This document shows, piece after piece, positions 59,153 through 64,000 of a DNA stretch of 64,000 bases (its first letter is position 1; each line of letters starts with the position of its first letter). Below the pieces are notes generated by a model, which did no database searches, was not told the DNA's origin, and saw only the letters and a list, made by a program, of their open reading frames with translations. Origin of the DNA: Bacillota bacterium (GTDB lineage: Bacteria > Bacillota > Bacilli > Paenibacillales > Paenibacillaceae); assembly GCA_023386495.1 (NCBI GenBank), contig JAEWJS010000152.1, positions 183,648-247,647 of the forward strand, written 5' to 3'. The position numbers were made by a program, and so were the translations under genes.

Positions 59153-59194
59153 AAAAAAGAGTGCCGGGAGCTGATCCCGTGCACTCTCTTTTTT
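59153..59194. terminator. Bidirectional intrinsic terminator
   Basis: AAAAAAGAGTGC (59153-59164) pairs with GCACTCTCTTTTTT (59181-59194), stem continued by GGGA/TCCC. It ends the minus-strand gene at 59193. Confidence 0.75.
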
Positions 59195-59948
59195 ACAACG
59201 ACATCCAGAAGATCGGAACGGCTATTCCGATCCCGACCACGCCGCTGACCTTTGTCATGATGAGATAGGTGTCCGTCGGTTCGGGATTCTCCACCCACAG
59301 TCCGTACGACAACTTGAATGTGAAGAGGACGAAGCGCTCCGAGCGCAACTGGAGCCAGCCGAAGCCGAGGCAGAAAAGCGCGGGAATGAGCATGATCGGC
59401 AGCGTATGCTGCTCGTGATACTGCTCGTAAGCCGCCGTGACGATTTTGCTGGGATAGTAGTATTCTTCGCCGGGAGCTAACTGCCGCTTGCCATTGACAT
59501 AGAAGCCTCCCCCCGTCAGCCATTCCCCATTCTTGTCGCGGGCAATCAGCATATGGCCCTGATCCTCCACGTTGTAGGACGCTCCGCTCGGATACGTGAC
59601 CCTGTACAAGGCCGGCATGCCGTTCGAAGCCAGCTTGTCGACGACGTATGCCTCCCCGCGGATCGTGACGGTGCGCCTGTTGTCTTCCTGCCTGACGCTT
59701 ATTTTCTCCTTGCCCCTCGTCCGCACGTACGTGCGCGAGCCGTCTTGTGCCGCCGAATGCGGCTTGAACATGCTGCCGTCCAGGTAGAAGGTCTTCTGCG
59801 TGTAGTAGCCCGTGATCCACAAGTATGCCATGGCGCCTAGGAGCAGAATCGTAACGACGATCAGCACGATATTGCCGACTCGCTTTGCTTTGTCGAGGTC
59901 GAGGTGCGGTTGACTATAGTCGAATTCTTGTTCGTTGCGCTTTCTCAT
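59193..59948 (-). CDS. Membrane protein of unknown function
   Basis: A 251-residue protein with one N-terminal transmembrane helix (VGNIVLIVVTILLLGAMAYLWITG), a 110-residue extracytoplasmic part (KEKISVRQEDNRRTVTIRGEAYVVDKL), and two C-terminal helices (PIMLIPALFCLGFGWLQL and TKVSGVVGIGIAVPIFWM). The last 55 residues look like the short two-helix DUF6199-type module, but I am not sure. It follows the AraC gene by 3 bp on the same strand and is therefore probably co-transcribed. Confidence 0.72.
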   Translation of the reverse strand: MRKRNEQEFDYSQPHLDLDKAKRVGNIVLIVVTILLLGAMAYLWITGYYTQKTFYLDGSMFKPHSAAQDGSRTYVRTRGKEKISVRQEDNRRTVTIRGEAYVVDKLASNGMPALYRVTYPSGASYNVEDQGHMLIARDKNGEWLTGGGFYVNGKRQLAPGEEYYYPSKIVTAAYEQYHEQHTLPIMLIPALFCLGFGWLQLRSERFVLFTFKLSYGLWVENPEPTDTYLIMTKVSGVVGIGIAVPIFWMSL

Positions 59949-59951
59949 GCT

Positions 59952-60818
59952 CTACCCCTTCCGATACGCGCGCGGCGATTGCTTGGTGAGCTTCTTGAAC
60001 ATTTTCCCGAAGTGGGAGAAATTGTTGTAGCCGACGGCCGCGGACACGTCGATAATGCTCATGTCCGACTCCTTCAGCAGCCGCTCGGCCGCTTGGATGC
60101 GCGTGAGGTTGATGTACTCGTTCAAGTTGAAGCCGGTCGCTTGCTTGAACATGCGGCTGAGATAATAGGGACTGATGTGAAAATGCTCCGCGAGTTCCGG
60201 CAGGCTTAGCTCTTCGGCGTAGTGGCTGTTCACGTGGCGCGCGACATCCGACATCAGGCGGTAGAGCGGCGTGTCGAGCGGGTCGGTCGCGGCTTCGGCA
60301 TCGTTCTTGTCCGCGCACCGGGCTGCTAGCAGCAAGAGCTCGATGACGCCGGAACGGATGGCCAGCTCGTGTCCGGTCTCGCGCGCTCGCATCTCGTGCA
60401 GGAGCTTGCCGACGATCGCTTCCGCCTGCAGGCGCTCCTTCACGGGGAAGCGCAGGATAGGGTTGTCATGCCGCCGGAACGGGCTGAGCAGGAAGTCGCT
60501 CTCGGGCTTATAGGACTGCCTTAGCAGCGTCTCATAGAAGTAGATGACCAACCGCTCGTGTTCATGCGTGCCGTCGTCCGTCGTCTTATGCAGGCTCTGC
60601 CGATCGACGAAGACGAGATCGCCTTGCTCGACGAGGTAGGAGCGGTCGCGGATGAAGTAGCGGCGCGTTCCGGACAGCAAGAAGTAGACTTCATAGAAGC
60701 TGTGGTAATGATCGACCGCCATGCGAAAAGGCCCTTCCCGCTTCACGTACTCCAGCGATATGGGCGAACCTGGCGGGTCGAATGCGACGCGATCGCGTTC
60801 CATCATGGCGGGCGGCAC
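59952..60818 (-). CDS. AraC family regulator
   Basis: A 288-residue regulator: cupin sensor (FRMAVDHYHSFYEVYFLLSGTRRYFIRDRSY, GDLVFVDRQSLHKT) and AraC DNA-binding domain (LSLPELAEHFHISPYYLSRMF, MSIIDVSAAVGYNNFSHFGKMF, ending TKQSPRAYRKG). It resembles the regulator at 47575. Divergent from the oxidoreductase gene at 60969, with candidate half sites in between. Confidence 0.9.
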   Translation of the reverse strand: MPPAMMERDRVAFDPPGSPISLEYVKREGPFRMAVDHYHSFYEVYFLLSGTRRYFIRDRSYLVEQGDLVFVDRQSLHKTTDDGTHEHERLVIYFYETLLRQSYKPESDFLLSPFRRHDNPILRFPVKERLQAEAIVGKLLHEMRARETGHELAIRSGVIELLLLAARCADKNDAEAATDPLDTPLYRLMSDVARHVNSHYAEELSLPELAEHFHISPYYLSRMFKQATGFNLNEYINLTRIQAAERLLKESDMSIIDVSAAVGYNNFSHFGKMFKKLTKQSPRAYRKG

Positions 60819-60870
60819 CTCCTCCGAATGGCTTCATTAACGCAAATTATGCGGGGTTATGTGCATGATG

Positions 60871-60904
60871 TCAATTATTGCGGCGATATCGGCAATTATT
60901 TGCG
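60871..60904. promoter_or_regulatory. Candidate AraC operator, 21-bp-spaced direct repeats
   Basis: CAATTATTGCG (60872-60882) and CAATTATTTGCG (60893-60904) are direct repeats exactly 21 bp apart, two helical turns, as expected for an AraC-family dimer. A further CGCAAATTATGCG lies at 60841-60853. Confidence 0.55.
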
Positions 60905-60968
60905 CTATTGTGGAGGCATGAGTCAGATGAACCGAACGCACAATGGAACATGACTGGGAGGCCTGGGG

Positions 60969-62267
60969 ATGAACGCGAAGAAGAAACGGTATGTGCAGGT
61001 AGGAACGGGAGGACGCGCTGAATTTTTCTACGCGGCGGTGGCTAGGGATTATCGCGAGACGTCCGAACTGACGGCGTTCTGCGACATCAATCAGACGCGC
61101 ATGGATTACGCGAACAAGCTGCTGCAGGAGAAGTACGATTATCGTCCGGTGAACACGTACAAGCCGGATCAGTTCGACATGATGATTGCAGAGGAGAAGC
61201 CGGATGCGGTCATCGTGACGAGCATCGACCGGACGCACCATACGTACATTATTCGGGCGCTCGAGCTGGGCTGCGACGTCATCACGGAGAAGCCGATGAC
61301 CGTCGACGAGAAGAAGTGCCAGGAGATTCTGGATGCCGTCGAACGGACCGGCCGCAATGTGCGGGTGACGTTCAACTATCGCTATGCGCCCCATCATACG
61401 AAGGCGCGCGAGCTGATCGCGGAGGGCGCGATCGGCCAAGTATTCTCGGTTCACTTCGAGTGGCTGCTCAATACGCAGCATGGAGCGGATTATTTTCGCA
61501 GGTGGCATCGGGATAAGCGCAACAGCGGCGGCTTGCTCGTGCACAAGTCGACGCATCACTTCGACCTCGTCAACTTCTGGATCGGCTCGCAGCCGGAGAC
61601 GGTGTTCGCGTTCGGCGACCTGAACTTCTACGGGCGGGAGAATGCGGAGAAGCGGGGCGAGACGAAGTTCTACGAGCGGGCGACGGGCAACGCGAATGCC
61701 GAGGGCGATCCGTTCGCACTGCAGCTGGATTCGAACGAGCATCTGAAGGCGATGTATCTCGACGCGGAGCACGAGGACGGCTATCGCCGCGACCAGAGCG
61801 TGTTCGGCGACGGGATTAACATCGAGGACACGATGGGCGTCATGGTGAAGTACAAGAATAACGCGATTCTGACGTATTCGCTGAATGCTTACTTGCCGTG
61901 GGAAGGCTACCGGATCGCGTTCAACGGCAGCAAGGGCCGGATCGAGATGCAGATCGTGGAGCAATCGTACGTGAATTCCGGCGGCGACAAGGCGCTGGAA
62001 GGCGCGCTCAAGGCGAAGTCGATCATCGTCTATCCGATGTTCGGCGCTCCGTACGAGGTGGAGGTTGAAGAGGGCGTGGGCGGCCATGGCGGCGGCGATC
62101 CGGTGCTGCTGAACGATATTTTCGGCACGCCGACGGACGACCGGTGGAACCGCGCAGCCGATCACCGCGACGGCGCGCGCTCGATCCTGACGGGCATCGC
62201 GGCGAACCGCTCGATCCGCACCGGCCAGGCCGTCAACATCGCGGAGCTCGTGAAGTTCTACGACTAA
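60969..62267 (+). CDS. Gfo/Idh/MocA family oxidoreductase, long form
   Basis: A 432-residue dehydrogenase. Rossmann motif VQVGTGGRAEFFYAAVARDY, signature EKPM in DVITEKPMTVDEKKC, and RRWHRDKRNSGGLLVHKSTHHFDLVNFWIGSQP with the conserved His and Asp. It is longer than the usual 340-380 residues because of an insertion around 215-285 (FYGRENAEKRGETKFYERATG). Controlled in all likelihood by the divergent AraC regulator. The next 667 bp hold only repeats. Confidence 0.92.
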   Translation: MNAKKKRYVQVGTGGRAEFFYAAVARDYRETSELTAFCDINQTRMDYANKLLQEKYDYRPVNTYKPDQFDMMIAEEKPDAVIVTSIDRTHHTYIIRALELGCDVITEKPMTVDEKKCQEILDAVERTGRNVRVTFNYRYAPHHTKARELIAEGAIGQVFSVHFEWLLNTQHGADYFRRWHRDKRNSGGLLVHKSTHHFDLVNFWIGSQPETVFAFGDLNFYGRENAEKRGETKFYERATGNANAEGDPFALQLDSNEHLKAMYLDAEHEDGYRRDQSVFGDGINIEDTMGVMVKYKNNAILTYSLNAYLPWEGYRIAFNGSKGRIEMQIVEQSYVNSGGDKALEGALKAKSIIVYPMFGAPYEVEVEEGVGGHGGGDPVLLNDIFGTPTDDRWNRAADHRDGARSILTGIAANRSIRTGQAVNIAELVKFYD

Positions 62268-62369
62268 GGCTGAAGATGGTTAAGGAATGGCGATCAGCCG
62301 CCCTCCGCATGATGCGGGGGGCGGTTGTTGCGCGTTGCGGAACGTTGCTGCGATGCCTGCCCGACACGC

Positions 62370-62556
62370 CAAGCACCGCCGTCACGCACAAAGCCCCGCC
62401 ATCACGCACAAAGCCCCGCCATCACGCACCAAGCTCAGCCGTCACGCGCCAAGCGCCGGCGTCACGCACCAAGCCCCGCCACGCACCAAGCGCCGCCGTC
62501 ACAACCACGCCCCGCCGTCACGGCCGCGCCTGCCGTCACAACCACGCCCCGCCGTT
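62370..62556. repeat. C-rich 20-21-bp minisatellite
   Basis: Imperfect tandem copies of CACGCACMAAGCCCCGCC plus 2-3 bp, at least eight units, degenerating into CACAACCACGCCCCGCCGT. It stands 65 bp before the four-unit element at 62621. Confidence 0.75.
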
Positions 62557-62620
62557 CTCGTTAGTTCAGAACTCACTCTCCCCGCGCTCAACCTCACCAA
62601 GTCCGTCGTATCAATCGCTC

Positions 62621-62803
62621 TAGTTCGATTTGGTCGACTTGCAGTCGCATTCATCCCGCCACGCTTGCTGTAGTTTGATTTCGCCGAACTATACGCATGA
62701 TTTCTCGTAGCATTGGCGGAATAGGACCGCTAATTCGACCAAACCTAACTGCAGACACATGCTGGCTACAAAAAAAGCCATGTAAGTCGACGAATCCGAA
62801 CTA
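62621..62803. repeat. Four-unit inverted repeat element, family II, copy C
   Basis: 23-bp units of the type TAGTTCGGATT-KG-YCGAMTTA: 62621-62643 and 62671-62693 forward, 62729-62751 and 62781-62803 inverted. Spacing 50, 58 and 52 bp. It lies just past the end of the nuclease gene; the matching copy D lies on its other side. Confidence 0.8.
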
Positions 62804-62934
62804 CAGCGGTATTCCAATAAGCCGGCCTGTCGCGCTAGTCACGCCTGCCGCTTCCCACGCGTCATTCGCTTCTGTAACTGTTCAAGCCAGCTCGTCCCCA
62901 GGTCACCCCACGTTCATCCAGAGATGCGAGCTTC

Positions 62935-63615
62935 TTATAATGGAGGGATTGATATCGCGGGATTGAGTTCCCATGCATGCGTACGCTGGCCACCACTCCT
63001 CACAGGAATCAAGCGCTGCTTTTCCTCTAAGCTGGTCAGATTCGCTCGTGCCTTCTGGTAGCCGCAATTGAGCAACGCTTTTACATCAGACAGCTTGATC
63101 GGCCGTTCCAGTCGGAGCGCCAATCGTATGATGTCCCTCTCTTCGGCGTTCAGGCTATAATCCTGAACACTGCCGCCGTAAATCCGTCCGATTAACTGCT
63201 GGAAGAGCTGCTGCCACAGTCGCGGTCGCTCGTTCACATCGTCCAGACTCATCCGAACGAATAACCAGCCGTCAATGGACTGATGCATCTGGCGTACCCA
63301 TTGATCGCTGTATTGACGCTTGTCTAGCTTTTCGTAATGCGTCCCGAAGGGGTCCACCTCGATTGCGATGCGGAGTCCTCCTCTGATATAGGCAAAATCG
63401 AAGTACTTCCTACTATTGAAGTAATCAAGCACTTCATATTCGGGATGCAAATACTCGAAATTTCCGAATGCCGGATACCAGACATGCTCGAGCATCGCGC
63501 GTTCCGCGTAGGCGTGGCCAGTGATGACCTTCCTGCGCCGTTCCCCTTTCCGATCGTTGATGTGACGGTCCAGCCATACTTTGTGCAGTTGTGTGAATCG
63601 CATGCTGTTTGCCAT
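62935..63615 (-). CDS. Predicted PD-(D/E)XK-type nuclease-like protein with C-terminal winged helix
   Basis: A 226-residue protein starting at ATG 63615, 9 bp after GGGAG. Residues of about 40-135 resemble DUF559/very-short-patch-type nucleases: EHVWYPAFGNFEYLHPEYEVLDY, then FDFAYIRGGLRIAIEVDPFGTH, where the Asp and the E-V-D fit the D-x(n)-E-x-D active site, and QSIDGWLFVRMSLDDV. The last 80 residues (LSDVKALLNCGYQKARANLTSLEEKQRL) look like a winged-helix DNA-binding unit. Database relatives may carry response-regulator labels, but no receiver domain exists. The gene has its own promoter and a leader hairpin, and is bracketed by family II repeat elements. Confidence 0.72.
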   Translation of the reverse strand: MANSMRFTQLHKVWLDRHINDRKGERRRKVITGHAYAERAMLEHVWYPAFGNFEYLHPEYEVLDYFNSRKYFDFAYIRGGLRIAIEVDPFGTHYEKLDKRQYSDQWVRQMHQSIDGWLFVRMSLDDVNERPRLWQQLFQQLIGRIYGGSVQDYSLNAEERDIIRLALRLERPIKLSDVKALLNCGYQKARANLTSLEEKQRLIPVRSGGQRTHAWELNPAISIPPL

Positions 63616-63643
63616 TGTCCTCATCTCCCGTGAAAATAAAATA

Positions 63644-63678
63644 GCGCCGCACACGGATAAGATCCGTGAATGCGGCGC
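63644..63678 (-). terminator. Leader hairpin with T-rich tail before the nuclease gene
   Basis: GCGCCGCA (63644-63651) pairs with TGCGGCGC (63671-63678) and CACGGA with TCCGTG inside it. On the minus strand TATTTTATTTTC follows, just before the ribosome binding site. Since it lies between promoter and gene it may be an attenuator. Confidence 0.6.
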
Positions 63679-63712
63679 ATGCTTTGCGTCGATATTCGAT
63701 GTTGTTGCCCCT

Positions 63713-63741
63713 ATCATACGTGATTAAAGCTGGCTAGGCAA
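63713..63741 (-). promoter_or_regulatory. Promoter of the nuclease gene
   Basis: On the minus strand TTGCCT (63741-63736) and TATGAT (63718-63713), 17-bp spacer. Confidence 0.6.
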
Positions 63742-63786
63742 GTGGGGAAACGGTAGAGAGGGGACGGGAGGTAGGTGGCGTACGAT

Positions 63787-63969
63787 TAGTTCGGATTAGC
63801 CGAATTACTAGAGGAGAGATCGGCATGCATGCGGATTTAGTTATGATTTGCCGACTTAGAGGACTCGAATCGGCATGACCATTGCCAGAATGTGCATATA
63901 GTTCGGCAAATCCGAACTGCTGGAGCAAACGAGTGGCTGGGGGGGATGTAAGTCGGCAAATCCGAACTA
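63787..63969. repeat. Four-unit inverted repeat element, family II, copy D
   Basis: Units at 63787-63809 and 63838-63860 forward and 63897-63919 and 63947-63969 inverted, core TAGTTCGGATTTGCCGAMTTA. Spacing 51, 59 and 50 bp. Units 3 of copies C and D both begin CAGTT, and units 4 both end ACTTACA, so each position keeps its own signature. No gene was found from 63742 to the window end. Confidence 0.85.
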
Positions 63970-64000
63970 GCGGGTAGGGCTGTGGGGGTCTGGGGTAGGG

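Noticed and set aside
62144..62673. His/Pro/Lys-rich reading frames over the 20-21-bp minisatellite
   Set aside because: Several frames are open at once because the period is near a multiple of three; no start site or homology. Best seen as non-coding repeat.

Overview
The window looks like a chromosomal piece of a GC-rich, low-pathogenicity-type Bacillota, most likely a member of the Paenibacillaceae (Paenibacillus/Cohnella group). This is inferred from gene content: strong AGGAGG-type ribosome binding sites, Gram-positive sigma-A promoters, a GbsR-opuA locus, LrgAB, DUF2536 and DUF4362 proteins, a SigA-like factor, c-di-GMP-I and ZTP riboswitches, and many AraC regulators paired with Gfo/Idh/MocA oxidoreductases and glycosidases. 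No rRNA, tRNA, prophage, IS element or CRISPR array was seen.

Layout. 1-7081: a partial protein, a secreted alpha/beta hydrolase, an ABC-2 exporter with its DesK/DesR-type two-component system, and a ZIP metal transporter. 7078-12600: an AraC regulator, an AAC(3)-type acetyltransferase, a GH78 alpha-L-rhamnosidase, and cheW behind a c-di-GMP-I riboswitch followed by the stump of a lost chemoreceptor gene. 13035-22600: small enzymes and membrane proteins (DinB, XapX, hydrolase), then gbsR-araC divergent from the glycine betaine transporter opuA operon and a PhyH-type dioxygenase. 22710-29250: a COG4586/4587/3694-type ABC exporter behind a ComP/NarL-like two-component system. 29826-44600: a free-standing SigA paralog, VOC and AraC-GyrI genes, lrgAB, a flavin monooxygenase, a beta-lactamase-like hydrolase, an ArgR-box controlled argD with a carbamoyltransferase gene carrying a nonsense codon, folD behind a ZTP riboswitch, and a stray IF-3 paralog. 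44644-64000: SDR, YceI, nitrilase, uronate isomerase, several AraC-Gfo/Idh sugar units, an AT-rich three-gene secreted-protein island bordered by a decayed duplicate of its neighbours, and a PD-(D/E)XK-like nuclease gene.

How genes work together. Two sensor/regulator/exporter modules probably detect and expel membrane-active compounds. Six AraC regulators sit beside sugar or uronate genes, pointing to substrate-induced catabolism of plant polysaccharides. opuAA-AB-AC is an osmoprotectant import operon facing a GbsR repressor. argD-argF and folD have recognisable metabolic control elements.

The most unusual signal is a set of six intergenic repeat elements of about 170-190 bp. Each has four units of about 23 bp, two in one orientation and two inverted, spaced about 50, 59 and 50 bp apart. 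The spacing is shared by four families with different unit sequences: family I at 12842 and 29412, family II at 62621 and 63787, family III at 50275, family IV at 45736. Three of the six have a C-rich minisatellite just to their left, and the two family II copies bracket the nuclease gene. I know of no description of this architecture. Its function is unknown.
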